Shown: one piece after another, positions 1 to 7,995 of the stretch
Position numbering within the stretch: position 1 is the stretch's first letter
Layout: each line of letters opens with the position of its first letter
DNA from: a virus
Virus record (IMG/VR): IMGVR_UViG_3300021141_000296
Span: 1-25,465 of that record
Strand: one strand, 5' to 3'
Length of the DNA: 25,465 nucleotides
Program-made: the position numbers and the translations under genes
The notes under the pieces: generated by a model
Database searches by the model: none
What the model saw: only the letters and a program-made list of their open reading frames with translations
What the model was told of the DNA's origin: nothing

Positions 1-54
1 AGTGGAGACCTATGGTCAGTCGATACTAAGACCGTTAAACGTGGTTGGATGTAA
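1..54 (+). CDS. C-terminal end of an upstream ORF (partial, unidentified)
   Basis: Frame 1 is open from the first base to a TAA at 52-54 and would give the last 17 residues (SGDLWSVDTKTVKRGWM) of a protein starting outside the window. It stops 11 bases before the late promoter of the sheath gene, which is what one expects for the preceding gene. By T4-like synteny the gene upstream of 18 is usually the large terminase 17, but 17 residues are too few to identify it. Frame 2 is also open through this stretch to about position 70, so even the frame is not certain. Confidence 0.35.
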   Translation, partial: SGDLWSVDTKTVKRGWM

Positions 55-65
55 AGTAAGCATTT

Positions 66-73
66 TATAAATA
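66..73 (+). promoter_or_regulatory. T4-type late promoter for gene 18
   Basis: Exact TATAAATA, the T4 late promoter core recognised by gp55-bearing RNA polymerase, with no -35 element. It lies 57 bases upstream of the sheath ATG (131) and downstream of the stop of the preceding ORF. A gp55 homologue is encoded in this window at 11078. Confidence 0.85.
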
Positions 74-130
74 ACCTTATAAGCAAAAAGACAGTGGTTT
101 TTGTCAGTTTTTATATACAAGGAGAAGAAA

Positions 131-1804
131 ATGGCATTTCAATTATCGCCAGGAGTCCTAGTTACTGAAAAGGATCTAACTAGCGTCGTACCAGCAGTCT
201 CAAGTTCTGCTGGTGGGTACGCTGGTTACTTCCTCTGGGGACCTGTAAACGAAATTCAAACAATTTCGTCAGAAAACCAACTCGTTCGCGAGTTTGGTAA
301 ACCAACAAGCACAACAACAGTTCACTTCCACACTGCTGCTAACTTTCTTGGTTACGGCAACAACCTGCAACTAGTTCGCACAGTTGGCACAGCAGCAAGA
401 AATGCTGTTTCAACAGGTACGGCAATTGCGATTAACAATCAAGATGTATATGATGCATCTTATGCTGCAGGCGAAGCAGCAGTAGGAACTTGGGCGGCCA
501 AGTATCCAGGAGCTATTGGTAATTCTCTGAAGGTTGGTATTGCTGATGCTGCAACATTCGGTGAATGGTCATACGTTGCACAGTTTGATGGTGCTCCAGG
601 AACCTCTGAATATGCAGCAAATTACAATTCATCTGGTGATGAAGTCCACGTAATTGTTGTCGATGAAGATGGCGCATTTACTGGTGTTGCTGGTACTGTT
701 CTAGAAAAGTTCCCATTCGTTTCTAAGGCATCTGATGCTAAGAATTCTGATGGTTCTTCGAACTACTATAAGAACGTAATTAACGCACAATCAAAATATA
801 TTTGGTGGATGGATCACCCATCATCGATGACTGATTGGGGATCAACAGCAGCAGTTGCAGGCGCATTTGTCGGACTGAATGCACCAGAAAACGTTTCTCT
901 CACAAGTGGTGTTGATGCTGCTCCATCTTCTGGTGACCTTCAAACAGGTTACGATCTGTTTGCTAACAAGGAACTTGTTGACGTTTCGCTTCTTCTGACT
1001 GGTGGACATGCTGTTGCTGTCGCTCAGCACGTGATCGACAACGTTGTCCTTGATCGTCTTGACTGTGTTGTTTTCCTTTCACCACCACTTGCAGCAGTTC
1101 AAAACAATGCTGGTGATGAAGCAGATGACATCGTAACATACAGAAATACAACTCTCGATCGTTCGACTTCATACGCTGTTATGGATTCAGGTTGGAAGGT
1201 TCAATACGACAAGTATAATGACACATATATCAATATTCCTTTGAATGCTGATACTGCAGGTCTATGCGCACGTACTGACAATACCAACGATCCATGGTGG
1301 TCGCCTGCTGGTTTCAATCGTGGCGCAATCAAGAACTGCGTGAAACTTCTGTATTCGCCAAACCAAACAGACCGCGATACTCTTTACAAGAATGGTGTCA
1401 ACCCAGTTGTATCATTCCCAGGACAGGGTGTTGTTCTTTATGGTGACAAGACACTTCTTGCGAAACCATCGGCATTCGATCGTATCAATGTTCGTCGTCT
1501 GTTCATCGTTCTTGAGAAGGCAATCGCGACTGCTGCTAAGTTCCAGTTGTTCGAATTCAACGATGTCTTCACTCGTTCGCAGTTCAAGTCACTAGTTGAA
1601 CCATTCCTCCGCGATGTTCGTGGTCGTCGTGGTATATATGACTTCCGTGTCGTTTGCGACGAATCAAATAACACTGGCGAAGTAATTGACCGTAATGAGT
1701 TTGTTGCAGATATCTACATCAAACCTGCTAAGTCAATCAACTTCATCTACCTAAACTTCATCGCAACACGTACCTCGGTATCGTTCGAAGAAGTTGGTGC
1801 CTAA
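131..1804 (+). CDS. 18: Tail sheath protein (gp18-like)
   Basis: Contractile tail sheath subunit; rings of it surround the tail tube and contract during DNA injection. The N-terminus (LSPGVLVTEKDLTSVVPAVS, then a GYAGYFLWGP stretch at about residues 30-40) is the typical start of myoviral sheath proteins. The C-terminal part (about residues 440-550, with ENDVFTRSQF-like and VEPFLRDVRGRRGIYDFRVV-like segments) is the conserved sheath core. The start is ATG 131 because AAGGAG (119-124) sits 6 bases upstream; an in-frame TTG at 101 lacks such a site. This gives 557 residues, shorter than T4 gp18 (659) but close to marine T4-like sheaths. It has an exact late promoter at 66-73 and is followed 36 bases later by the tube gene. 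Identification rests on recognisable sequence and on synteny. Confidence 0.95.
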   Translation: MAFQLSPGVLVTEKDLTSVVPAVSSSAGGYAGYFLWGPVNEIQTISSENQLVREFGKPTSTTTVHFHTAANFLGYGNNLQLVRTVGTAARNAVSTGTAIAINNQDVYDASYAAGEAAVGTWAAKYPGAIGNSLKVGIADAATFGEWSYVAQFDGAPGTSEYAANYNSSGDEVHVIVVDEDGAFTGVAGTVLEKFPFVSKASDAKNSDGSSNYYKNVINAQSKYIWWMDHPSSMTDWGSTAAVAGAFVGLNAPENVSLTSGVDAAPSSGDLQTGYDLFANKELVDVSLLLTGGHAVAVAQHVIDNVVLDRLDCVVFLSPPLAAVQNNAGDEADDIVTYRNTTLDRSTSYAVMDSGWKVQYDKYNDTYINIPLNADTAGLCARTDNTNDPWWSPAGFNRGAIKNCVKLLYSPNQTDRDTLYKNGVNPVVSFPGQGVVLYGDKTLLAKPSAFDRINVRRLFIVLEKAIATAAKFQLFEFNDVFTRSQFKSLVEPFLRDVRGRRGIYDFRVVCDESNNTGEVIDRNEFVADIYIKPAKSINFIYLNFIATRTSVSFEEVGA

Positions 1805-1811
1805 TAACCCG

Positions 1812-1819
1812 AATAAATA
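1812..1819 (+). promoter_or_regulatory. Degenerate late-promoter-like motif before gene 19
   Basis: AATAAATA differs from TATAAATA at the first base only and lies in the 36-base gap between genes 18 and 19, 21 bases before the ATG. It may be a weak late promoter, or chance in an AT-rich gap; gene 19 can also be read through from gene 18. Confidence 0.35.
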
Positions 1820-1840
1820 GAATTATAGGAGAAATCTAAT

Positions 1841-2359
1841 ATGGATATTTCAAAGTTTAAAGGGTTACTAGGTGCTGGTGGTGCAAGACCAAACCAATTC
1901 CGTGTATTACTCAACTGGCCTGGATATGTAACATCCGTTCCTGATAGAGAATATGCGCTGTTGGTAACTGGTGCTGCCCTTCCTGCATCAACAGTAAACC
2001 CAACTCTCGTTCAGTATCGCGGACGCGAAGTGAAACTCGCTGGTGAGCGTATCTTCGATCCGTGGACAGTAACAATCATCAATGACACTGAAATGTCGCT
2101 CCGTAAACCATTCGAAGAGTGGATGACAGGAATGAATGATCTGGAATTGAACACAGGTGTTCTTACACCAACTGAATATCAAGCAGATATTATCGTTCAG
2201 CATCTCGATCGTAATGATGAAGTTCTGATGGAATACACACTGTATAACTCATTCCCGATTAACATGTCGGAAATTGGTTTGCAATATGGTCAGAATGATG
2301 TAATCGAAGAGTTCACAGTAACATTCAATTACTCACACTACCTAACTAACACACTTTAA
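1841..2359 (+). CDS. 19: Tail tube protein (gp19-like)
   Basis: Subunit of the inner tail tube that is stacked inside the sheath and through which DNA passes. The 172-residue product carries the gp19 family pattern: an N-terminal NQFRVLLNWP strand, a middle 'VKLAGERIFDPWTVTIINDT' segment (about residues 65-85), and a C-terminal 'GLQYGQNDVIEEFTVTFNYS' strand (about 147-166). T4 gp19 is 163 residues. AGGAGA (1827-1832) places the start at ATG 1841. It follows the sheath gene and precedes the portal gene, as in T4. Confidence 0.95.
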   Translation: MDISKFKGLLGAGGARPNQFRVLLNWPGYVTSVPDREYALLVTGAALPASTVNPTLVQYRGREVKLAGERIFDPWTVTIINDTEMSLRKPFEEWMTGMNDLELNTGVLTPTEYQADIIVQHLDRNDEVLMEYTLYNSFPINMSEIGLQYGQNDVIEEFTVTFNYSHYLTNTL

Positions 2360-2374
2360 GAGTAATCTAATATT

Positions 2375-3907
2375 ATGGAAATTTTTGGTTATAAGATTAC
2401 ACGATCTTCGGAGCCACCAACGGAAAAATCGTTCGTGGCTCCGACAGACGACGGTGGCACAGATGAAATTAAAGCAGGTGGTTACTACGGAACCTATCTA
2501 GATTTAGATGGGACTGCCAGCACAGAACAAGAACTGATTAGACGCTATCGTGACATTGCTGGAATGGCAGATGTCGACACAGCAATTGATGATATTGTTA
2601 ATGACTCCATATCAAATCTTGATGACGAAGATCCAATTAGAATTAATCTGGATAACGTAGAGGTTTCTGCGGGCATCAAGAAAGATATCGAAAAAGAATT
2701 CGAAGAAATCTTAAGAATCTTAGATTTTAAACTAAGAGCGCACGATTACTTCCGTCGTTGGTATGTTGATGGGAGATTATTCTTTCACAAAGTTATCGAC
2801 ACAGCAAACCCAAAGCAGGGTCTAACTGATGTTCGATACATCGATCCACGGAAGATTAAAAAAGTTCGTGAGATCATCAAAGAAAAAGACACAAAGACTA
2901 ATGTCGATTTCATCAAACGTATTGATGAGTATTTTCTCTTTAACGAGAAAGGTGTAGTACACCAAAAGTCAGCAAGCGCGAATGATTATTCAACCAGCGC
3001 GAATGCACTTAGAATCACAAAGGACGCTATCTGCCATGTTCCTTCTGGTCTTGTTGATCAGGATAAGAACGTGGGATTGTCGTATCTCCATAAAGCAATA
3101 CGTCCAGCAAACCAACTCCGCATGATGGAAAACGCACTGGTGATTTATCGTATCACTCGTGCTCCTGAGCGTCGAGTATTTTATGTTGACGTTGGTAACC
3201 TACCTAAGATTAAAGCGGAACAATACCTCAAGGGTATTATGAACCAGTATCGTAACAAGATTGTTTACGATTCAAACACTGGTGAAATCCGTGACGATAA
3301 GAAATTCATGTCAATGCTTGAAGACTTCTGGTTGCCTCGCCGCGAAGGTGGTAGAGGAACACAGATCGAAACACTTCCTGGAGGGGAAAACCTTGGGCAG
3401 ATCCAAGACGTTGAATACTTCCAAAAGAAACTATATCAAGCATTGAATGTTCCAATCTCGAGACAGCAACAGCAATCAGGTTTAAACTTTGGTCGTGCTG
3501 CTGAGATTAATCGTGACGAATGGAAGTTTACAAAGTTTATTGCTAGACTTCGTCGTCGCTTCTCGTTAATTTTTGATGACCTCCTAAAGACACAGTTGAT
3601 TCTCAAGGGAATCATAACTGAAGCAGACTGGGAAGCAATCAAATATAAGATTCAATACAACTATGCAACTGATGCATATTACACAGAATCAAAAGAACAG
3701 CAAATCCTTCAGTCTCGTATCGAGATTCTGAATGGAATGGCGAATTATATTGGTTCGCTCTACAGCAAGGAATATGTCCAAAAGAATATTCTGAAACTTA
3801 CTGATGATGAGATAGCAGAAATCGAAGCAGCGAATGAAGCAAATCCACCAGAAGTTCCACCTGCAGAAGAGCAACCGCCACAACCAGAACAAACTGAACA
3901 AGGATAA
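2375..3907 (+). CDS. 20: Portal vertex protein (gp20-like)
   Basis: Dodecameric portal at the unique head vertex; it initiates prohead assembly and is the channel for DNA packaging and ejection. At 510 residues it is close to T4 gp20 (524). Recognisable portal segments include the acidic DVDTAIDDIVNDSI region (about residues 68-82), 'FFHKVID...VRYIDPRKIKKV' (about 136-165) and the 'LPGGENLGQIQDVEYFQKKL' block (about 330-350) followed by the conserved LNVPISR. The C-terminus ends in a Pro/Glu/Gln-rich low-complexity tail (about 487-510). The ATG is 15 bases after the gene 19 stop; the upstream Shine-Dalgarno (AAGAG) is weak, so coupling to gene 19 translation is likely. Confidence 0.95.
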   Translation: MEIFGYKITRSSEPPTEKSFVAPTDDGGTDEIKAGGYYGTYLDLDGTASTEQELIRRYRDIAGMADVDTAIDDIVNDSISNLDDEDPIRINLDNVEVSAGIKKDIEKEFEEILRILDFKLRAHDYFRRWYVDGRLFFHKVIDTANPKQGLTDVRYIDPRKIKKVREIIKEKDTKTNVDFIKRIDEYFLFNEKGVVHQKSASANDYSTSANALRITKDAICHVPSGLVDQDKNVGLSYLHKAIRPANQLRMMENALVIYRITRAPERRVFYVDVGNLPKIKAEQYLKGIMNQYRNKIVYDSNTGEIRDDKKFMSMLEDFWLPRREGGRGTQIETLPGGENLGQIQDVEYFQKKLYQALNVPISRQQQQSGLNFGRAAEINRDEWKFTKFIARLRRRFSLIFDDLLKTQLILKGIITEADWEAIKYKIQYNYATDAYYTESKEQQILQSRIEILNGMANYIGSLYSKEYVQKNILKLTDDEIAEIEAANEANPPEVPPAEEQPPQPEQTEQG

Positions 3908-3912
3908 TTATT

Positions 3913-4152
3913 ATGGAAAACAATGTAGCAGATTTAATAAATAGCATTGAAAGCGGTACTCTTGCCGATGCAGAACAAGTATTTAATGATATTATGGACA
4001 TTAAAGCGGGAACTGCATTAGATGCATACAGACAGCAGATTGCCATGAACGTTTTTAATGGTCAAGAATCAGAACCTGAAGAAGAATCTGATACTGACAC
4101 CCAAGACGAATCAGATGAAGACTTTACGGGAGAAGAAGATGCTGAAGTTTAA
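3913..4152 (+). CDS. 67: Prohead core protein (gp67/pip-like)
   Basis: Small internal core protein that in T4 helps shape the prohead and is degraded by gp21. The 79-residue product has a helical N-terminal half (DLINSIESGTLADAEQVF, then KAGTALDAYRQQIAMNVFNG) and a very acidic C-terminal tail rich in Glu/Asp from about residue 52. T4 gp67 has the same length (80), the same helical-then-acidic layout and the same position directly after gene 20. AAGGAT near 3899-3904 supports ATG 3913. The assignment is by size, composition and synteny rather than by a catalytic motif. Confidence 0.8.
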   Translation: MENNVADLINSIESGTLADAEQVFNDIMDIKAGTALDAYRQQIAMNVFNGQESEPEEESDTDTQDESDEDFTGEEDAEV

Positions 4153-4324
4153 AGATTTAATGGAAAGAATCAATGAAACTCGCTCATTGAATCTTGAAGA
4201 AGTTGAGCAGACCGACGAAGCACTAAAGGGTAATCAACATAAGATTGATGCCAATAAGAATGGTAAGGTTGACGGACACGATTTCAAGATTTTGCGTAAT
4301 GCAAAGAAAGCAAGATACCAGTAA
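4139..4324 (+). CDS. Small protein with an EF-hand-like calcium-binding loop
   Basis: Sixty-one residues. The frame is open further upstream, but ATG 4139 is chosen because GGGAG (4128-4132) lies 6 bases before it; the gene then overlaps the end of gene 67 by 14 bases in another frame. The C-terminal part contains the twelve-residue loop DANKNGKVDGHD (about residues 38-49), which matches the EF-hand/dockerin loop pattern Dx[DN]x[DN]Gx[ILV]xxx[DE] at every ligand position, followed by a basic helix (FKILRNAKKAR). The N-terminal half (KFKDLMERINETRSLNLEEVEQTDEAL) looks helical. Placed among head-assembly genes (67, 21, 22), it may be a core or calcium-responsive head protein; that role is inference, and I know no function for it. 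Confidence 0.75.
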   Translation: MLKFKDLMERINETRSLNLEEVEQTDEALKGNQHKIDANKNGKVDGHDFKILRNAKKARYQ

Positions 4325-4334
4325 GGAATAACAG

Positions 4335-4712
4335 ATGGCGACTAAAGCAGTTCTCAAACTAACACAGGTTCATGGTGTTGTAAAGGTGCGTGGTACTGGG
4401 TCAGCCACAATTGCACTTGCTACGGACTTGAAGAAAGCATCAGAAACCCAGTCTTCACCAAAGGCAAATATTCGCACTCTTCATTGGGCACTATCGGTAG
4501 GTTCTACTGCTACTATTACTAGAAATAGTGTTGTCCTATACTATCTTTCTGGTTCAGGAAAGATGGAATTTATGGGATGGTCAGACAATGAAGAAAATGG
4601 ATCCGACGTTGTTGTCGATTTCTCATCGGGCACTGGATCTGTAGTTCTGGAACTCGCTAAGATCTCTGGTTATGGTCCGCAGCAACATCAAGACCAAGGA
4701 GATCTAGGATAA
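4335..4712 (+). CDS. Conserved small beta-rich protein of the head gene cluster
   Basis: One hundred and twenty-five residues, with no catalytic motif. The sequence alternates short hydrophobic strands with Gly/Ser/Thr turns (for example VVKVRGTGSATIALA at about residues 15-29, STATITRNSVVLYYLSGSG at about 57-75 and GTGSVVLELAKISGYG near 98-113), which suggests a beta-sandwich. Proteins of this look occur next to gene 21 in marine T4-like phages without known function; a structural or capsid-surface role is possible but unproven. AAGGA (4323-4327) supports ATG 4335. The stop overlaps the gene 21 start as TAATG (4710-4714), so the two are probably translationally coupled. Confidence 0.7.
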   Translation: MATKAVLKLTQVHGVVKVRGTGSATIALATDLKKASETQSSPKANIRTLHWALSVGSTATITRNSVVLYYLSGSGKMEFMGWSDNEENGSDVVVDFSSGTGSVVLELAKISGYGPQQHQDQGDLG

Positions 4713-5380
4713 TGAAACTTATTACTGAAGTCGTTGAAGACGTAAACCTATTAGTCGAAGAAACAAACGGCAAGAAAACACACTTCATTGAAGGTGTGTT
4801 TCTACAATCCAATTTGGCAAACCGAAATGGTCGTGTTTATCCAAAAGAGATTATGTCAAAAGAAGTTGAAAGATATAATGAAAGTTATGTCAAATCAAAT
4901 CGTGCTCTTGGCGAACTCGGTCACCCAGATGGTCCATCGATCAATCTAGATCGTGTTTCTCACATGATCGTTTCTCTCAGAGAAGACGGTGATAATTATA
5001 TTGGTAAAGCAAAACTCATGGATACTCCAATGGGTAATATTGCTAAAGGTCTTATCGAAGGTGGTGCTAAACTTGGTGTTTCATCCCGTGGTATGGGTAC
5101 ATTGAAAGCAAACAAAGACGGTATCAATGAAGTCCAGGACGACTTCTATCTTGCCACTGCTGCTGACATTGTGGCAGATCCTTCTGCTCCTGACGCATTC
5201 GTCCAGGGCATTATGGAAAATAAAGAATGGGTTGTGGTTAATGGTGTATGGACTGAGCAAGCATGCGACATGTCTAAGAAGTTGATCAAGAAAGCATCCA
5301 GAAAAGAATTGGAAGAAGCGAAGTTGAGAGTATTTGAATCTTTCTTAAATCGTATCTCCCGTAAAACAAAAGTTTTATAA
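4712..5380 (+). CDS. 21: Prohead core protease (gp21-like)
   Basis: Serine-type prohead protease (U9/herpes-assemblin-like fold) that cuts scaffold, core and capsid proteins during head maturation. The 222-residue product (T4 gp21 is 212) shows the catalytic His segment GELGHPDGPSINLDRVSH (about residues 67-84) and the nucleophile segment LGVSSRGMG (about 121-129). The start at ATG 4712 overlaps the preceding stop by one base; AAGGAG at 4696-4701 is about 10 bases upstream. Substrates in this window would be gp22, gp67 and gp23. The gene ends inside the late promoter of gene 22. Confidence 0.93.
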   Translation: MKLITEVVEDVNLLVEETNGKKTHFIEGVFLQSNLANRNGRVYPKEIMSKEVERYNESYVKSNRALGELGHPDGPSINLDRVSHMIVSLREDGDNYIGKAKLMDTPMGNIAKGLIEGGAKLGVSSRGMGTLKANKDGINEVQDDFYLATAADIVADPSAPDAFVQGIMENKEWVVVNGVWTEQACDMSKKLIKKASRKELEEAKLRVFESFLNRISRKTKVL

Positions 5381-5383
5381 ATA
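5376..5383 (+). promoter_or_regulatory. T4-type late promoter for gene 22
   Basis: Exact TATAAATA that overlaps the TAA stop of gene 21 (5378-5380) and lies 30 bases before the gene 22 ATG. It gives the abundant scaffold its own transcript. Confidence 0.85.
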
Positions 5384-5413
5384 TTATATAATCTCGAATT
5401 CTAGGAGAAGCAA

Positions 5414-6556
5414 ATGAATGTAGAAAACAAGATCAGAGAGTTGCTTAATAAAAAGCAACTATCCGAGGAAAATGCTGGTCCAATGGGCGCAGCAAAGGGT
5501 AAGGATACATCAATTCCAGCGAAAACTGCAGGCGATACAAAAAATCCTCGCCAAGGTTCTTCGGAAGATGCAACCATTTCAAGCGAACGTGATCAGGAAA
5601 CTGATAATCCAGGTGCTAAAGAAGCAGCACCAATCGCTGACAACAAGAGCAAGATTTCGCAATCAGGCGCTGGCGCTGCACCAAACTTCAGCACTGTTGC
5701 TGATCCAACATCAGTTGTAAATCAAGCATCGTCAAAGGGTAATGTTCACCAAGAAGAATTCGACCCAGAAGATGACGCAGATCTAGACGATGCTGAAGAT
5801 GCAGATCTAGAAGATGACGCAGATCTAGATCTTGAAGAAGATTTTGCTGCCGATCTAGCAACTCTTTTTGATGGCAATGAAAATCTAACAGAAGATTTCC
5901 GTAGCAAGGCATCATCGCTCTTTGAAGCAATGGTTGTTGCTCGTGTAAGTAACGAAGTAGGACTCATCGAAGACCGTCTGGTTTCAGAAGCCGCTGAGTT
6001 AATGGAAGAATATAAGTCGGAACTCGTAGAGAAGGTTGATTCTTATCTCGGTTACGTAATTGAAAATTGGATTCAAGAAAATCAACTAGCAGTGGAAAAC
6101 GGTCTCCGTACTGACATTGCTGAAGATTTCATTGAAGGTCTAAAGACACTTTTCGCAGAGCATTATGTTGATGTCCCAGAAGACAAATACGATGTTCTAG
6201 GTGAAATGCAATCACAGATTGAAGAAATTTCTTCGAAACTGGATGAAGCAATCGCTGCTAATGTAGAACTACACAATGCTAATATCGAACTCAACAAAGA
6301 AAGTGTTCTTTCTGTCGTTGCAGAAGGTTTAGCAAAAACAGACGCTGAGAAATTCAAGTCGTTGGTCGCTGATGTAGAATTCGAGAATGCAGATATCTTT
6401 GAAGAAAAACTGAATGTCATCAAGGAAAATTATTTCCCTAAGACTAGAACTCTTTCAGAAGAGAAGTTTGACGATGGAGTTGAAAATGACTTCAGCGAAT
6501 CATCAACGGTAAGTCAGTATATCAAGGCACTTGACGTACTTTCTGCTAAAAATTAA
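5414..6556 (+). CDS. 22: Prohead scaffolding core protein (gp22-like)
   Basis: Major internal scaffold on which the gp23 shell assembles; it is later digested by gp21. The 380-residue product is strongly acidic and alpha-helical, and clearly longer than T4 gp22 (269). Residues 1-115 are low-complexity (Ala/Ser/Gly/Lys/Asn, probably disordered). About 116-145 is an Asp/Glu/Ala/Leu repeat encoded by a tandem DNA repeat (5771-5829). About 150-330 is helical with coiled-coil-like heptads (for example 'SQIEEISSKLDEAIAANVEL' near 272-291). AGGAG (5403-5407) fixes ATG 5414. Placement between 21 and 23 and its own late promoter support the call more than primary sequence does. Confidence 0.88.
   Translation: MNVENKIRELLNKKQLSEENAGPMGAAKGKDTSIPAKTAGDTKNPRQGSSEDATISSERDQETDNPGAKEAAPIADNKSKISQSGAGAAPNFSTVADPTSVVNQASSKGNVHQEEFDPEDDADLDDAEDADLEDDADLDLEEDFAADLATLFDGNENLTEDFRSKASSLFEAMVVARVSNEVGLIEDRLVSEAAELMEEYKSELVEKVDSYLGYVIENWIQENQLAVENGLRTDIAEDFIEGLKTLFAEHYVDVPEDKYDVLGEMQSQIEEISSKLDEAIAANVELHNANIELNKESVLSVVAEGLAKTDAEKFKSLVADVEFENADIFEEKLNVIKENYFPKTRTLSEEKFDDGVENDFSESSTVSQYIKALDVLSAKN
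5771..5829 (+). repeat. Short tandem repeat inside gene 22
   Basis: The 17-base unit GATGACGCAGATCTAGA occurs at 5771-5787 and again at 5813-5829, with a shorter copy (GCAGATCTAGA) at 5801-5811 between them. It encodes the DDADLD/EDADLE repeats of the scaffold's acidic linker and is in frame, so copy-number change would lengthen or shorten the linker by whole residues. Confidence 0.85.
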
Positions 6557-6561
6557 TTTTA

Positions 6562-6569
6562 TATAAATA
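6562..6569 (+). promoter_or_regulatory. T4-type late promoter for gene 23
   Basis: Exact TATAAATA in the 45-base gap between genes 22 and 23, 32 bases before the major capsid ATG. Confidence 0.87.
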
Positions 6570-6601
6570 AATCTATTGAACACCTAAAAGGGGAAAACTA
6601 A

Positions 6602-7894
6602 ATGTTTCTTTCAGAGCAACTAACAAAAAAGTGGGAACCAGTTCTCAACCATGACGGACTTGGCCAGATCTCAGACAAATACAAGCGTGCAGTTACTGCT
6701 GTAGTTCTTGAAAACCAAGAGAAGGCACTTCGTGAAGAGCGTACTGCTCTTTTCGAAACTCCAGCAAACAACATCGCTGGTACTGGTGATAGCAACATCG
6801 ATCGCTACGATCCAATCCTAATCTCGCTCGTTCGTCGTGCGTTGCCAAACCTAATGGCATACGACGTTGCTGGCGTTCAACCTATGACTGGTCCAACTGG
6901 TCTTATCTTCGCGATGAAGTCGAAGTATTCGACACAGGCAGGAGCAGAAGCACTCTTCAACGAAGCAGATACAGACTTCTCTGGTGCGGCATCGCCTGCA
7001 CACGATGGTTCGAACCCAGTTGATGGTACTTACACCACTGGTCTTGGTATCGCAACAGTAGACGCTGAGCAACTTGGCGAAACTGGTGGAACTGACTTCA
7101 ACGAAATGGCATTCTCGATCGAGAAAACAACTGTAACTGCTAAGACACGTGCGCTAAAGGCAGAATACACAGTAGAACTCGCTCAAGATCTCAAGGCAAT
7201 TCACGGTCTTGACGCTGAAGGCGAACTTTCCAACATCCTTTCACAAGAAATTCTTGCTGAAATCAACCGCGAAGTTATCCGTACGATCTACAAGGTTGCT
7301 AAGACAGGTGCTGCTTCGACTGCAACTGCTGGTACTTTCGATCTTGACGTTGACTCAAACGGTCGTTGGTCGGTTGAGCGTTTCAAGGGTCTTCTGTTCA
7401 ACATCGAACGTGACGCTAACGTAATCGCTCAAGACACCCGTCGTGGTAAGGGTAACTTCATTATCTGTTCGTCAGACGTTGCTGCTGCTCTTGCAATGGC
7501 AGGTATGCTTGACACAGGTGGTGCACTTAATGGTTCGCCAACTCTTCAAGTTGATGACACAGGCAATACCTTCGTTGGTACGCTGAACGGTCGTTACAAG
7601 GTATTCGTTGATCCTTACTCAGCAAACACTGGCGCTGCATCGCAGTTCTATGTTGTTGGTTATAAGGGTGCTAATGCTTATGACGCTGGTATCTTCTATT
7701 GCCCATACGTTCCACTACAAATGGTTCGTGCTATCGACCCTAACACCTTCCAACCAAAAATTGGTTTCAAGACTCGTTACGGCATGATCGCTAACCCATT
7801 CGTAACTCAGTCGAACGGTACAACTGACGGTGATACATTCACTGCCAACCGCAACCAATACTATCGTCGCGTTAAGGTTACTAACCTTATGTAA
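6602..7894 (+). CDS. 23: Major capsid protein (gp23-like)
   Basis: HK97-fold hexameric shell protein. The product is 430 residues, shorter than T4 gp23 (521) and a little shorter than most marine T4-like gp23s. The conserved N-terminal block from NIDRYDPILISLVRRALPNL (about residues 65-84) through VQPMTGPTGLIFAMKSKY (about 93-110) is diagnostic, as are the TVTAKTRALKAEYTVELAQD segment (about 176-195) and the C-terminal IGFKTRYGMIANPF. A plausible gp21 cleavage site is LFE52/T53 (T4 consensus [L/I]xE), which would remove a basic and acidic N-terminal peptide. AAAAGGGG (6586-6593) sets ATG 6602. The gene has its own late promoter and is followed by two hairpins, consistent with a very abundant, discrete transcript. 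Confidence 0.97.
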   Translation: MFLSEQLTKKWEPVLNHDGLGQISDKYKRAVTAVVLENQEKALREERTALFETPANNIAGTGDSNIDRYDPILISLVRRALPNLMAYDVAGVQPMTGPTGLIFAMKSKYSTQAGAEALFNEADTDFSGAASPAHDGSNPVDGTYTTGLGIATVDAEQLGETGGTDFNEMAFSIEKTTVTAKTRALKAEYTVELAQDLKAIHGLDAEGELSNILSQEILAEINREVIRTIYKVAKTGAASTATAGTFDLDVDSNGRWSVERFKGLLFNIERDANVIAQDTRRGKGNFIICSSDVAAALAMAGMLDTGGALNGSPTLQVDDTGNTFVGTLNGRYKVFVDPYSANTGAASQFYVVGYKGANAYDAGIFYCPYVPLQMVRAIDPNTFQPKIGFKTRYGMIANPFVTQSNGTTDGDTFTANRNQYYRRVKVTNLM

Positions 7895-7900
7895 TCGATA

Positions 7901-7919
7901 CCTCTCCGTTAGAGAGAGG
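7901..7919 (+). terminator. Small hairpin after gene 23 (first of two)
   Basis: CCTCTC (7901-7906) pairs with GAGAGG (7914-7919) around a seven-base loop, seven bases after the gene 23 stop. It has no T-run, so on its own it is more likely an RNA 3'-end or processing stem that assists the stronger hairpin just downstream. Confidence 0.45.
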
Positions 7920-7933
7920 GTTGCTAAGAAACT

Positions 7934-7962
7934 GGGGGGAGCAGAAATGCTCTCCCCATTTT
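7934..7962 (+). terminator. Terminator hairpin after gene 23 with a GAAA tetraloop
   Basis: GGGGGGAGCA (7934-7943) pairs with TGCTCTCCCC (7948-7957) over ten base pairs with one G-T wobble, closed by a GAAA loop (7944-7947) and followed by ATTTTC. It separates the capsid transcript from the next late promoter at 7966. Confidence 0.85.
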
Positions 7963-7965
7963 CAT

Positions 7966-7973
7966 TATAAATA
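7966..7973 (+). promoter_or_regulatory. T4-type late promoter for the tube-like gene
   Basis: Exact TATAAATA directly after the gene 23 terminator and 22 bases before ATG 7996. Confidence 0.85.
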
Positions 7974-7995
7974 GTATGAAACAAATGAGGGTAAC

